From assembly GCF_004803505.1 (NCBI RefSeq), contig NZ_SSWH01000009.1, positions 80,297 to 144,296 of the forward strand: DNA of 64,000 nucleotides, given 5' to 3'. The notes under the pieces are model-generated. The model saw nothing but the letters and a program-made list of their open reading frames with translations, did no database searches and was not told the origin of the DNA. The position numbers and the translations under genes are program-made. Origin of the DNA: Arthrobacter echini (GTDB taxonomy: Bacteria; Actinomycetota; Actinomycetes; Actinomycetales; Micrococcaceae). Within the stretch, counting starts at the first letter, position 1. Each line of letters opens with the position of its first letter. Of the stretch, positions 52,414-61,833 are shown piece by piece.

Positions 52414-52869
52414 GTGCGGGGTGCTTTGAAGAGGCTCGGGTCGTTCACAGCTGTAGGAACAGTGGCCTTCGTCGTCGACATCTCCATCTTCAACATCCTG
52501 TCGTCGGGATTCGACGTCCCTCCGATCCTGTCGAAGGTCATCTCGGTGGTCGCTGCGACGGCGGTCTCCTGGCTGGGAAGCAGATACTTCACCTTCCGCG
52601 AGCTGGGCGGGCGCTCCAAACGTCAGGAAGCGATCCTGTTCGGCCTCGTCAACCTCGTGGGACTCGGGATCGCGGCAGGTTGCCTCTTCCTCTCCCACTA
52701 CGTCCTCGGGCTCACCAGCGCTCTGGCCGACAACATCTCCGGGAACGTGGTGGGCGTGCTGCTGGGCAACGTCTTCCGGTACTTCGCCTATCGTTTCGTG
52801 GTGTTCCAGCCGGCCGTGCGGAAACCGCTCGAAGGACAGGGCACAGAAGTCCCTAGCACAACGCCGTAG
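52414..52869 (+). CDS. GtrA-family membrane protein
   Basis: A 151-residue protein starting with GTG at 52414, with AAGGAG 7 nt upstream. It has four hydrophobic segments, starting FTAVGTVAFVVDISIFNILS and ending NVVGVLLGNVFRYFAYRFVV, with FRYFAYRFVVF the usual GtrA C-terminal motif. GtrA proteins are thought to flip polyprenol-linked sugars or assist glycosyltransferases for wall polymers. No glycosyltransferase is adjacent, so its polymer is unknown. Confidence 0.88.
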   Translation: MRGALKRLGSFTAVGTVAFVVDISIFNILSSGFDVPPILSKVISVVAATAVSWLGSRYFTFRELGGRSKRQEAILFGLVNLVGLGIAAGCLFLSHYVLGLTSALADNISGNVVGVLLGNVFRYFAYRFVVFQPAVRKPLEGQGTEVPSTTP

Positions 52870-52995
52870 GCCCGACACGGCTCCTGCAGCGGATGGGCCC
52901 CTGCCTGCCCGACACGTAGCATGAACGTGGTAGCCGGTCGCTCTGCCGAGCAGCCGTGCCACTTCGTCGCCGAGTCCCACCCGAAAAGACGTGCC

Positions 52996-53772
52996 ATGCG
53001 TGCCCCTCTTGCCCTCCCCACCCTGGTGATCAGTGTCGGCCTGGTGCTGACCGCACCGACGGCCGCCGTCGCCACGACGCTCCCACCGGCACCTCCCCCC
53101 GTCGTGGAACCGACCGTCGAGTCACCTCCGACCCCGGTGGATCCTCCCGTCGTCGATCTGCCGCCGGTGGTCGATCCACCGCCGGTGATGGGTCCGCCTC
53201 CTGGCGTCGATCCACCGCCCACCGGAACCGCCGTCCCCGAACCAGTCGTCACCGGGCAAGACCCGGGCCCCGAGCCGGAGCGCCCCGCACCGACCCCGTC
53301 AGCGGCGGATCCCGAGCCGGGGTCGGCCGAGCCGCAGGGACCGACCGGCGCGTCACCGGACACAGCTCCCGGGGCGGACGCGGGCGTCGAATCTCCGATT
53401 GGTGAACCACCGGGTGGAGCAGCGCCAAGGCAAGCGGTGGAGGGCGGAATCGGTGTGCCCGCACGCGGAACCGTCGTACCCGCTCGCGAAGCCGTGCCGG
53501 GCGTCGGCGGAGGCGGCGACCGGTCAGCCCCGACCGAGCCGCGTTCCGGCTCCCCTGCCCGTGATCTCGGGACGTCGACGTCGTCCTCCGCCCCTGCTGT
53601 CGCAGAGGTGGAAGACCCCGCACGGGCGGACGACATGGCAGGAGTGCTGCGGGCGGATGCGGGGGCGTCGTTCCGCAACACTGCTGCCGGAATACTGAGC
53701 GTCGTCGCGCTCCTCCTGGTCGCCGCGATCGCCGTCGTCGCGCAACCCGGGCGCAGGCGCGGCACGCACTGA
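52996..53772 (+). CDS. Proline-rich surface protein with signal peptide and C-terminal anchor
   Basis: A 258-residue protein from the ATG at 52996 (MRAPLALPTLVISVGLVL); an earlier ATG at 52921 gives an unlikely N-terminus. The signal peptide is followed by a long Pro/Val/Ala/Glu-rich low-complexity region (VEPTVESPPTPVDPPVVDLP and similar) to about residue 200. The end is NTAAGILSVVALLLVAAIAV with a basic tail, a C-terminal anchor. An antisense open frame here (52788-53930) is a shadow of the repeat-like composition. It probably sits in the cell envelope; no domain known. Confidence 0.65.
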   Translation: MRAPLALPTLVISVGLVLTAPTAAVATTLPPAPPPVVEPTVESPPTPVDPPVVDLPPVVDPPPVMGPPPGVDPPPTGTAVPEPVVTGQDPGPEPERPAPTPSAADPEPGSAEPQGPTGASPDTAPGADAGVESPIGEPPGGAAPRQAVEGGIGVPARGTVVPAREAVPGVGGGGDRSAPTEPRSGSPARDLGTSTSSSAPAVAEVEDPARADDMAGVLRADAGASFRNTAAGILSVVALLLVAAIAVVAQPGRRRGTH

Positions 53773-53832
53773 TCTCCGGCCTCCCTCGAGAGCAGAGGCA
53801 CGCGGTCCGCTGAGGCATCTCTTCCGGTAGCG

Positions 53833-54399
53833 CTATGCGCGTCCTGTCGAGCTGCGGATCTGGAAGCCCGACACGATGAACAGGATGCCGAGGGTGATCC
53901 CGAACACGCCGAGAAATCCGAGGAGCCCAAGGATGCCGGCGCCGGGGAAGATCAACAGGAGCAGGCCGAAGATGATCGCCAGGATGCCGGAGACCAGACC
54001 CACCCACCAGAGGGACACCGCCTTGCGTCCGGCAAGTGCCAGAATCACCTGGGTGATCCCCAGCAACAGCGCCCATATCCCGATGACCAAGGCGATGGCC
54101 AGTGCGGTCAGACCAGGCACGAGCAGAGCAACCAATCCGGCCAGCACGGAAACGATGCCCCCGGCGAGCACCCACCCCGAGCTCCGGTAGGCCACCGGTC
54201 CGCGACGCGCGCTGAACCAGTGCACTCCGGCGGTGATGCCATCGATGATCGCGTAGCTGCCGAAGAGCAGCACCAGGACGACGACGGTAGCCTGCGGCCA
54301 GACGAGCACCAGGATGCCGAAGATGAGCGCCACGACGCCGCGTCCCAGCATTGCATTGCCCACGGCCTTGACCGGCCCCTCGATCGTGTTGTCCTGCAT
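53833..54399 (-). CDS. HdeD-family (DUF308) membrane protein
   Basis: A 188-residue protein with six short hydrophobic helices: GRGVVALIFGILVLVWPQAT, VVVLVLLFGSYAIIDGITAG, WVLAGGIVSVLAGLVALLVP, LVIGIWALLLGITQVILALA, LWWVGLVSGILAIIFGLLLL and FLGVFGITLGILFIVSGFQI. This repeated YxxxDG / G-rich pattern is the DUF308 acid-resistance family. The start is the ATG at 54399, with AGGGG upstream; the frame is open further upstream. Confidence 0.88.
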   Translation of the reverse strand: MQDNTIEGPVKAVGNAMLGRGVVALIFGILVLVWPQATVVVLVLLFGSYAIIDGITAGVHWFSARRGPVAYRSSGWVLAGGIVSVLAGLVALLVPGLTALAIALVIGIWALLLGITQVILALAGRKAVSLWWVGLVSGILAIIFGLLLLIFPGAGILGLLGFLGVFGITLGILFIVSGFQIRSSTGRA

Positions 54400-54552
54400 G
54401 GTTGCCCCTGTCTCATGGATGGCGGTCCGGAATGGAATCGGACCAAGTAGCCACGCTACCCCTCGGCGCACCAATGCAGAACGCCCGACCGCCGGCGGCA
54501 ACGCCAGGGCGCCCGTGTCGTTCACAATGCTGATCGCGCGTACCGTGGGATC

Positions 54553-56016
54553 ATGAGCGTGCCCCTTCAGTACCGCATCAGCGTCGGCAATCGTTTCGCA
54601 CGGGAGCTGCCCGAGATGGCGGTCGCGTGGCAGGCAGATGACGCACCGCAGCCCCGCCTACTGGCCCTCAACGAGCCTCTGACCGCCGAACTCGGCCTCG
54701 ACGCCGACGCTCTTCGCTCCCCCGAGGGTCTTGCCCTCCTACTGGGGAGCTCGGTACCCGACGGCGCCACGCCGGTGGCGCAGGCCTACTCCGGTCATCA
54801 GTTCGGCAGCTTCAATCCGGGACTCGGAGACGGGCGCGCACTGCTGCTCGGCGAAGTGACCGACACCGCCGGGCGGCTCCGCGACCTCCACCTGAAGGGC
54901 TCCGGCCGAACCCCGTTCGCGCGCGGCGGAGACGGCCTCGCCGTCATCGGGCCCATGCTCCGCGAGTACCTCGTGAGCGAGGCGATGCACGCGCTCGGCG
55001 TGCCCACCACGCGCTCCCTCGCCGTCGTCGCCACCGGGCGTCAGGTGCGCCGTGAGACCCTGCTGCCCGGCGCGGTCCTGACCCGCGTCGCGAGCAGTCA
55101 CCTTAGGGTGGGCAGTTTCCAGTTCGCGGCTGCCCGCGGGGACCGCGGCCTGCTGACCCGTCTCGCCGACCACGCCATCAGCCGCCACTACCCGGAAACC
55201 GCCTCGGCGGACCGGCCCTACCTCGCGTTCTTCGAGTCCGTCGTGAACGCTCAGGCCACGCTGATCGCACAGTGGATGCTGACCGGATTCGTCCACGGTG
55301 TGATGAACACCGACAACATGACCATCTCCGGCGAGACCATCGACTACGGGCCGTGCGCCTTCATGGATGTCTTCGACAACGGTGCGCTGTACAGCTCCAT
55401 CGACCGCGACGGCCGGTACGCCTATGCCAACCAGCCGCTGATCGGCGAGTGGAATCTCGCCCGGCTCGCCGAAGCCCTGCTGCCGCTGATCGCCGAGGAC
55501 CAGGAGCAGGCCGTGCAGCTCGCGGTGGCTGCGCTCGAGACCTTCCGCCCCCGGTACACCGAGGCGTGGCTCGCCGGCATGAAGGCGAAACTGGGACTGC
55601 CCGACGACGTCGACGACAGCACTGCGTCATCGCTCGCCACCGACGCGCTCACCCTGCTGCAGGACAACCACGTCGACTACACGGCGTTCTTCCGCGGACT
55701 GGGCTCGGTGGTCCGCGGGGACGCCCGCCCGGCACGGGACCGCGTGCTCGACGTCGCCGCGTTCGACGCGTGGGCCGCCCGCTGGCTGGAGCTGACGCTG
55801 GATGCCGACGCGATGGACCGGGTGAATCCGCTCTACATCCCCCGCAACCACCTCGTCGAGGAAGCCCTCGAGGCTGCGACCGGCGGCGATCTCGGGCCAC
55901 TGGACCGGCTGCTCGACGCCGTCACCCGCCCGTTCGAGGAACGTCCCGGTCTGGAGCGTTACGCGTCCGGAGCGCCGGAGGACTTCGGCGCGTACACCAC
56001 GTACTGCGGGACGTGA
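54553..56016 (+). CDS. selO: Protein adenylyltransferase SelO (Cys form)
   Basis: A 487-residue pseudokinase-fold enzyme that transfers AMP to protein hydroxyls. Landmarks are [80 protein letters not shown] and [13 protein letters not shown]. The C-terminus ends TTYCGT before a TGA stop, so Cys, not Sec, is at the redox position. The window's Sec machinery therefore does not serve this gene. It stands alone between divergent and convergent genes. Confidence 0.95.
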   Translation: MSVPLQYRISVGNRFARELPEMAVAWQADDAPQPRLLALNEPLTAELGLDADALRSPEGLALLLGSSVPDGATPVAQAYSGHQFGSFNPGLGDGRALLLGEVTDTAGRLRDLHLKGSGRTPFARGGDGLAVIGPMLREYLVSEAMHALGVPTTRSLAVVATGRQVRRETLLPGAVLTRVASSHLRVGSFQFAAARGDRGLLTRLADHAISRHYPETASADRPYLAFFESVVNAQATLIAQWMLTGFVHGVMNTDNMTISGETIDYGPCAFMDVFDNGALYSSIDRDGRYAYANQPLIGEWNLARLAEALLPLIAEDQEQAVQLAVAALETFRPRYTEAWLAGMKAKLGLPDDVDDSTASSLATDALTLLQDNHVDYTAFFRGLGSVVRGDARPARDRVLDVAAFDAWAARWLELTLDADAMDRVNPLYIPRNHLVEEALEAATGGDLGPLDRLLDAVTRPFEERPGLERYASGAPEDFGAYTTYCGT

Positions 56017-56052
56017 GCCCCCGGTCACCTCGCCAGGTTCACCTCACCCCGT

Positions 56053-58380
56053 TCATCTCACCCCGGCCCGGCGGCGCCGGTCGTTGCCGGAGCGCAGATC
56101 CCGGTTCAGGCGGCGATCCCCGTGGTAGAGGATGGACTCCCAGTCCGCCTCCGCCGCCGTCTTCTGGATCACCTTCGACTCCTGTACCGTCTCCACCCGC
56201 GGCACCACGTACAACCAGTTGAGGACACCGAGCGAGATGTCCACCGCCGAGTTCTTGATCCCGATGTACGCGCGGATGGCACCCGCCGCCAGCATGGCGT
56301 TGAGCCCGGCGAAGATCGCGTTCCCCCAGTTCTGTTCCAGGGAATCACGCACCAGCGTGAGCAGGGAGAACGCGACGATCAGGTACGGAACGACCACGTA
56401 GAGCCCGGGCGCCGCGGTGCGGTCCTTCACCTTCGGCGTGCGCACGAACGGGATCTTCTCGCCCGTGAGCGCCTGCTGGATGGACTTCAGGACGCCTGCC
56501 AGATTCACCGGCAGCAGTACGAGGTTGAAGCCGTAGATCCGGAAGATGTCGGAGAAGCGGTGCCCGCAGTCCCGCAGGTCGCTGCCCATCGCCAGGAAGT
56601 ACGGTGCAGCGGCCAGGAAGACCACCGGGCTGAGGAGCCGGCTGTCGTAGGGGTAGGCCAGGAGGAACAGCAACCCGAAACTCGCCCACGCGATCGACGC
56701 CATGTAGTTGACCCGCAGCAGCACCTCGCGGATCAGCACCTGCTCGCGGAGGTGGCGTCGACGTCGTATCTGGTTCCACAGCTTGGGCAGGATCAGCAGC
56801 CCGCCGTTGGCCCAGCGCCGACGCTGCACCACGAGCGAGCCGAAGTCCGGCGGTGTGGCGCTGTAGCTGAGACGCTCGGGGTAGTTCATCAGGGTCCACC
56901 CGTGGGTGCCCAGATCCACGCTGGATTCCGTGTCCTCGATGACCGTACGGTCCTGGATGTAGGTCTTGATCTCGAAGCCGCCCACGGTCTCGACCTCGAC
57001 GATGTCCTCCACCGCGCGCTTGCGGATGACGGCGTTGGCACCCACCCAGAACGTGGACCCGTAGTAGGACATGCCCTGATGCAGGATGTGCTGGATGTCC
57101 GTCGTCGCCCCCGCCACCCGCTCGATGCGCGTGGGCGCCCCGCGGAAGGACGAGTATGGGGTCTGCGTGACGGCGATCCGCTCGTTCCCGGGGGATTCGA
57201 GCAGGTACACCAACCGGACGCAGTAGTCGCGCAACAGCAGGGAGTCGGCGTCGAGCGTGAGCAGGTAGGTGGAGTCCGGTACGTCCAGGATGTCCCGACC
57301 CTCGGCGTCCTCCCCGTCGGCCAGGGCGCGCAGCACGGTGCCGGTGGCCACGTGCTCCTTCTCCCATCGCGTGCCCATGAGCGAGATGTAGGCATTGAGA
57401 TTCATGGCCTTGTTCGCCTCGTGCGAGAGCGAGGCATAGGCCTTGCGCTCGAAGGTCTCGAGCCGCGTGGAGAAGATCCGCACCAGCCGCACGTACAGCT
57501 CGCGGATCCGGCCAGGTTCGGGGTGCTGCTCCTGCGCCAGCGCGGCACGCAGCGCGTACATGGTCAGGCGCAGCTCGCGGGCCAGGCCCATGAGGACCAG
57601 ATCCACGAAGAACTCGTCCACGTGGTCCGCCACCGCCTCGGCATCGGCCATGTCCTCGAGCCAGAGCGCTGCGGCCTCGTACGCCGCGATGAGCGGGGGC
57701 AGGTCCAGGCACGACGGCGGGGCGTCGCCGTCGCGCGCGGCCTCCGCCGCGTCGAACGCGGTCAGAGCTGCAGCGGCGGCGGCGGCCGGCTCCAGCAGGC
57801 TGGTTTCGATCTCGAAGGTCAGCGCCCGGGTGGCCTCCAGCCGCTCGCGGATCGCCGGGTCGCCAGGGTGGGGCGGATCATCGAGCAGCAGGACCACCCG
57901 GATGTTCTCGAACTCCTGCAGCGCGGCGGACCAGAGGGTGGCGCGGACGACGGCGGGTTCCTCCGCATAGGAGGGCACGAGCACGGTGATGCCCTCGTGG
58001 TAGTCGGCGAAGTGCCGGTCCAGTTCGCCGCGTGGCACCCGCCGGTGGTCACGGAACCGGTAGAGGGCGCCCTGGCGTGCGAGCAGGTACATCAGTGCCG
58101 AGAAGGTCAGGAACGTGACGACGATCAGGTACGACGTCGCCTCCAGCTGGAACCGGAAACCGGCGTTCGGGTTGTTCGCGAACTGCCGCACGATGGTGGT
58201 GACGATGTACGTCACCCACGCCAGCACGGTGGTGACGATCGCGAGGCGCCCGAGGGCGATCTTCCGCGCCGAAGGCGCCGGATGCACGATGGACAGCGGC
58301 TCCGAGCGGCGCTCGGCACCCCACTGGCGACGGCGTGGTGCTGCGGGATCGGGCACTGGAGCGGCGAGGTGTCTGGACAT
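56053..58380 (-). CDS. BcsA-like processive glycosyltransferase with long insertion
   Basis: A 775-residue membrane glycosyltransferase family 2 protein. Two N-terminal helices (LAIVTTVLAWVTYIVTTIV and YLIVVTFLTFSALMYLLARQ) precede the GT2 domain. Catalytic sites are the first Asp pair at D167/D168 (VVLLLDDPPHP), DAD at 377-379 (LLTLDADSLLL), D483 in VIEDTE, and QRRRW at 519-523. About 200 residues between the first two sites form an Ala/Glu-rich helical insertion. The C-terminal helices would form the export channel. It is probably a synthase of a beta-linked polymer. Divergent from the GH18 gene. Confidence 0.85.
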   Translation of the reverse strand: MSRHLAAPVPDPAAPRRRQWGAERRSEPLSIVHPAPSARKIALGRLAIVTTVLAWVTYIVTTIVRQFANNPNAGFRFQLEATSYLIVVTFLTFSALMYLLARQGALYRFRDHRRVPRGELDRHFADYHEGITVLVPSYAEEPAVVRATLWSAALQEFENIRVVLLLDDPPHPGDPAIRERLEATRALTFEIETSLLEPAAAAAAALTAFDAAEAARDGDAPPSCLDLPPLIAAYEAAALWLEDMADAEAVADHVDEFFVDLVLMGLARELRLTMYALRAALAQEQHPEPGRIRELYVRLVRIFSTRLETFERKAYASLSHEANKAMNLNAYISLMGTRWEKEHVATGTVLRALADGEDAEGRDILDVPDSTYLLTLDADSLLLRDYCVRLVYLLESPGNERIAVTQTPYSSFRGAPTRIERVAGATTDIQHILHQGMSYYGSTFWVGANAVIRKRAVEDIVEVETVGGFEIKTYIQDRTVIEDTESSVDLGTHGWTLMNYPERLSYSATPPDFGSLVVQRRRWANGGLLILPKLWNQIRRRRHLREQVLIREVLLRVNYMASIAWASFGLLFLLAYPYDSRLLSPVVFLAAAPYFLAMGSDLRDCGHRFSDIFRIYGFNLVLLPVNLAGVLKSIQQALTGEKIPFVRTPKVKDRTAAPGLYVVVPYLIVAFSLLTLVRDSLEQNWGNAIFAGLNAMLAAGAIRAYIGIKNSAVDISLGVLNWLYVVPRVETVQESKVIQKTAAEADWESILYHGDRRLNRDLRSGNDRRRRAGVR

Positions 58381-58584
58381 GGGCTACCCGGGAGTCGGCG
58401 GATACTTCCTGGCCCGGTGGTGGCCTCCACGGACCCGGTATCGAGCCCTACTGTCGGCAGCCGGGAGCCGATCGTCAGCGAGTTGCGCCGATCGTTCCCG
58501 CCAGTACCATGGGCATTCCACGCAGCGTTCGCGGTCTCACCTTCTCTCCTCCTCCACTGCTGCCGTCATGATCTGGGGTTACTC

Positions 58585-60147
58585 GTGTCTGCACGTTTCC
58601 CGGGCCGGAGACTCTCCCTGGTCCGCCTCGTCCTGCTCCTCGGCGTCGTCGCGACTCTCGCCGTCGGCGGCCTCACCGGCGTCGACCGGTGGGAGGACGC
58701 CCGTGCGGCGAAGAGCACCGGAGCGTTCTTCGCCGGATACGTCGATGTGACAGCCACCCCGTCCTACGCGTTCGAGGACCCCGCGAAGGACATCGGCGGC
58801 GGTGCTGTCCTGTCCTTCATCGTGGCGTCCGGCACCGAGCCGTGCACGCCGTCGTGGGGTACCTACTACTCGCTCGACGACGCCGGGACGGTCCTCGACC
58901 TGGACCGCCGCGTGGCGCGCATGGCACAGGACGGCAAAGAGGTGATCGTGTCCTTCGGCGGGCTCCTCAACGACGAACTGGCCACGGCGTGCACCGATCC
59001 GGATGAGCTGATGGACGCGTACGCGGAGGTGATCGACCGGTACGACCTGGCGACGGTCGATCTCGACATCGAGGGTGAGAATCTCAAGGACACCGCTGCC
59101 GGGAAGCGCCGGGCCGAGGCCATGGCCGCCCTGCAGGAGGAGCGCACCGATACCGCGGCGCCGCTGAACGTGTGGCTGACCCTGCCGGTGGCGCCCACGG
59201 GGTTGACCGCGGACGGAACCGCGACCGTCACCCAGTTCCTCGAGGCCGGCGTCGACCTCGCCGGAGTGAACATCATGACCATGGACTACGGCGGCAGTCG
59301 GCCCGAGGGCACGGACATGCTGACGGCCTCCCGGAATGCCGCCGAGGCCACGCACCGTCAGGTGCAGGTGCTGTACGGGCAGGCTGGGCTGGAGCTCGGG
59401 CCGCAGGCGGCATGGCGGAAGATCGGCCTGACGCCCATGATCGGCCAGAACGACGTCGAGGGCGAGGTGTTCACGCTCGAGGACGCGGAGGCGTTCAATG
59501 CCTTCGCCGTCGAGCGCGGCGCAGGCAGGATGTCCATGTGGTCACTGAACCGGGATGCCACGTGCAGCGAGAACTACGCCGACGTCACGGTGGTCTCGGA
59601 CTCCTGCAGCGGGTTGGATCAGCAGGGGCTCGCCTTCGCTCCGGTGCTCGGCGCCGACTTCGAGGGCCGGGCGGCGACGCTCTCCGAGGAACCGGTGGCC
59701 GAGGAGTCGCCCGAGGCCCTGGTGGAGGACGATCCGGAGACCAGCCCCTATCCCGTCTGGTCCGAGGTGGGCACGTACCGTGAGGACGACCGGGTGGTGT
59801 GGCACGGGAACGTGTACACCGCGAAGTACTGGACACAGGGCGATCTGCCGGACAATCCCGTGCTGCAGGCCGAGGAGACGCCGTGGACCCTGCTGGGTCC
59901 GGTGCTGCCGGGCGAACGGCCCGTACCCGTCGCCACGGCTCCGGCCGGTCTGTACCCGGAGTGGGATCCGAAGGCCGTGTACGAGCGGGCGGACCGCATC
60001 CTCGTGGACGGGCGCGTGTACGAAGCGAAGTGGTGGAGCCAGGGCGACAGTCCTGAGGCCGCCGTGCAGGGCTCGGACGCCTCCCCGTGGGAGAAGCTCG
60101 ACGACGCCGCGCTGGTGAAGGCGATCGAGGAGAAGAAAGACTCCTAG
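58585..60147 (+). CDS. Secreted or anchored GH18 protein with two chitin-binding modules
   Basis: A 520-residue protein from the GTG at 58585 (GGGG 7 nt before). An N-terminal hydrophobic segment VRLVLLLGVVATLAVGGLTG serves as signal or anchor. The GH18 barrel has ILSFIV- and VSFGG-type strands and the catalytic D159-x-D161-x-E163 (TVDLDIEGENL). Two ChtBD3/CBM5-12 modules follow at about 388-437 (PYPVWSEVGTYREDDRVVWH) and 456-505 (LYPEWDPKAVYERADRILVD), each with conserved Trp/Tyr. It probably cleaves GlcNAc-containing polymers. It is divergent from the BcsA-like gene. Confidence 0.9.
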   Translation: MSARFPGRRLSLVRLVLLLGVVATLAVGGLTGVDRWEDARAAKSTGAFFAGYVDVTATPSYAFEDPAKDIGGGAVLSFIVASGTEPCTPSWGTYYSLDDAGTVLDLDRRVARMAQDGKEVIVSFGGLLNDELATACTDPDELMDAYAEVIDRYDLATVDLDIEGENLKDTAAGKRRAEAMAALQEERTDTAAPLNVWLTLPVAPTGLTADGTATVTQFLEAGVDLAGVNIMTMDYGGSRPEGTDMLTASRNAAEATHRQVQVLYGQAGLELGPQAAWRKIGLTPMIGQNDVEGEVFTLEDAEAFNAFAVERGAGRMSMWSLNRDATCSENYADVTVVSDSCSGLDQQGLAFAPVLGADFEGRAATLSEEPVAEESPEALVEDDPETSPYPVWSEVGTYREDDRVVWHGNVYTAKYWTQGDLPDNPVLQAEETPWTLLGPVLPGERPVPVATAPAGLYPEWDPKAVYERADRILVDGRVYEAKWWSQGDSPEAAVQGSDASPWEKLDDAALVKAIEEKKDS

Positions 60148-60174
60148 TGTCCTCCCGGCTTCTGCTGTGGTGAC

Positions 60175-60735
60175 TCAGCCTCCGAAGCAGGCCGCAATGA
60201 ACTGCTCGTTGGCGTCACCCAGCTGCTCGGTGCTCGCTTCACCGAGGTTGTCGGCGACATCGCGGAAGGAGTCGGCCATCGCGGTGAAGGCAGCCTTGAC
60301 GTCCTGTCCGTCGACACGCTCCACGCCGTCCGCGAAGATGTCCGCCATCCGGCCGTACAGGGAGGATGCTGCAGCGGGATCGTCAGCCTGCTCCAGCGCC
60401 TCCTCGGCGAGCGGGGCGATCTGCTGCATGGTATCGGCGCAGACCTCCGTGAACTCGTTCGGTATCAGCTCGGCAGGGACGGTCTCGGTGGCTTCGCGCG
60501 CTTCGAGGCTCCCGGTTGCAGCGCCTGCGGTGGCATCGGGAGAGACCCCTTCGCCCGCTTCGTCGCCAGGTTCCGCTTCAGGCTCTTCAGCGGCGGATGC
60601 TTCCGAACCGGCAGCGGCGCTCGACGTGGCTGCCGCCGTCGTGTCCGAGGTTTCCGGGGTCACGACCGGCTCCTCGGCGCTGCACCCGGTCAGGGCCAGG
60701 GCCAGTGCGAGCGCTGCAGTCGCGAGTCTCTTCAT
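60175..60735 (-). CDS. Lipoprotein of unknown function
   Basis: A 186-residue lipoprotein. The signal is MKRLATAALALALALTGC, lipidated at Cys18. A long acidic Ala/Ser/Glu-rich linker (AAGSEASAAEEPEAEPGDEA) leads to a helical domain with Cys residues at FTEVCADTMQQIAPLAEEAL and ANEQFIAACFGG that could form a disulfide. No family is recognised. It is convergent with the GH18 gene, with only 27 nt between them. Confidence 0.7.
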   Translation of the reverse strand: MKRLATAALALALALTGCSAEEPVVTPETSDTTAAATSSAAAGSEASAAEEPEAEPGDEAGEGVSPDATAGAATGSLEAREATETVPAELIPNEFTEVCADTMQQIAPLAEEALEQADDPAAASSLYGRMADIFADGVERVDGQDVKAAFTAMADSFRDVADNLGEASTEQLGDANEQFIAACFGG

Positions 60736-60839
60736 CGGCGCAACGTATCACGGCGTTCGGCGCTGCCACCATGCTTTCCGGCCTAGCGGACGGCCGTGGC
60801 TGGACGCTCGTGCTTCGTCCGCCCGACGCAGCGGAGTCT

Positions 60840-61790
60840 TCAGGGCAGCAGCGCCAGCTTCCCGCCCGGATGCTGACTGCTGAGGAAGCGCAGCGCCTCG
60901 ACAGCGTCCTCGAGGGGGAAGGTACGCGCCACCGGTACCTCGAGCTGCCCCGCTCCGGCCAGGTCGATGAGTCCCTGGCGGGCGTCATCCCGGAAAGCCG
61001 CGCTGTCCGGGTCGGACCCCCTGATGACGCGGTACCCGTCGTCCTCGGCGCGGGCGAAGTTGGCGATGCTGACGATCCGCGTCCGGTCCGCGACGAGCGC
61101 CAGGGACACGTCGATGGCCTCGTCGGTCCCGACCGCGTCGAGCGCAGCGGCGTACCCGTCGGGTGCCAATTCGCGGAGGCGCCCCTCCAGTCCCTCCCCG
61201 TACACCGTGTGCACACCTCCGAACTGCTCGACGACGCCCGCACTGTCCTCGCTCGCCGTACCGATCACCCGGATGCCACGCCGCCGTGCCTGCTGCAGCA
61301 CGCTCACACCGACGGCACCCGATGCGCCGTGCAGCACGATCGTGTCCCCCGACTCCGCCCCCACGACGTGCAGCATCTCGGCCGCCGTCGTTCCCGCGAG
61401 CAGGAGATTGGCTGCCTGCGGAAAATCCAGGGACGGCGGTTTCGCGAAGACATCGCGCGCCGGAACGGTGACCGACTCGGCATAACCTCCGGAGATGCGG
61501 AACGCCAGGACCTCGTCCCCCACCGCGCCTCCCCCCGGAGCGATCTCGGTCTCCTGCCCGATAGCGGCAATGACGCCGGCCACCTCGTAGCCCACGCGGA
61601 CCGGGAGCTGGCTGCGATCGGACCCGGCTGCGAAGTGCTTGTAGTCGGCCGGGTTCATGCCCGCGGCCACGACCTTGATCGTGACCTCACCTGTCTGTGG
61701 CTCCGACACGTCGACGTCGACCATGCGCAGAACCTCGATGTCGCCGAACTCCGGAGCAATCCATCCCTTGACCATGCCTCCATTAGACAC
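60840..61790 (-). CDS. NADP-dependent MDR oxidoreductase (quinone reductase-like)
   Basis: A 316-residue MDR enzyme of the zinc-free quinone oxidoreductase type. The N-terminal domain has VVAAGMNPADYKHFAAGSD and RVGYEVAGVIAAIG. The NADPH site is IVLHGASGAVGVSVLQQARR, followed by RVIGTASED. The start could be 61790 (MSNGG) or 61775 (MVKG). The GGAGG between them is too close to the second ATG, so the first is preferred. Likely role is NADPH-dependent reduction of quinones or enones. Divergent from the phosphomutase operon. Confidence 0.88.
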   Translation of the reverse strand: MSNGGMVKGWIAPEFGDIEVLRMVDVDVSEPQTGEVTIKVVAAGMNPADYKHFAAGSDRSQLPVRVGYEVAGVIAAIGQETEIAPGGGAVGDEVLAFRISGGYAESVTVPARDVFAKPPSLDFPQAANLLLAGTTAAEMLHVVGAESGDTIVLHGASGAVGVSVLQQARRRGIRVIGTASEDSAGVVEQFGGVHTVYGEGLEGRLRELAPDGYAAALDAVGTDEAIDVSLALVADRTRIVSIANFARAEDDGYRVIRGSDPDSAAFRDDARQGLIDLAGAGQLEVPVARTFPLEDAVEALRFLSSQHPGGKLALLP

Positions 61791-61833
61791 CTGAGGGGCG
61801 CACCATCGTCGAGCAGGTGGCTACGCTGGGTGG

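Noticed and set aside
52788..53930. Minus-strand frame rich in Ser/Gly/Thr over the Pro-rich gene
   Set aside because: The plus-strand product has a signal peptide and an anchor; the antisense low-complexity protein is a mirror of its composition.
55980..56016. SelO ending in a Sec codon (TGC GGG ACG TGA)
   Set aside because: TGA follows CGT and leads into non-coding sequence, with no SECIS. The C-terminal Cys form is the usual bacterial arrangement.
56122..58584. Long plus-strand frame leading into the GH18 gene
   Set aside because: It is the antisense of the BcsA-like gene. The real GH18 start is at 58585, where the signal segment begins.
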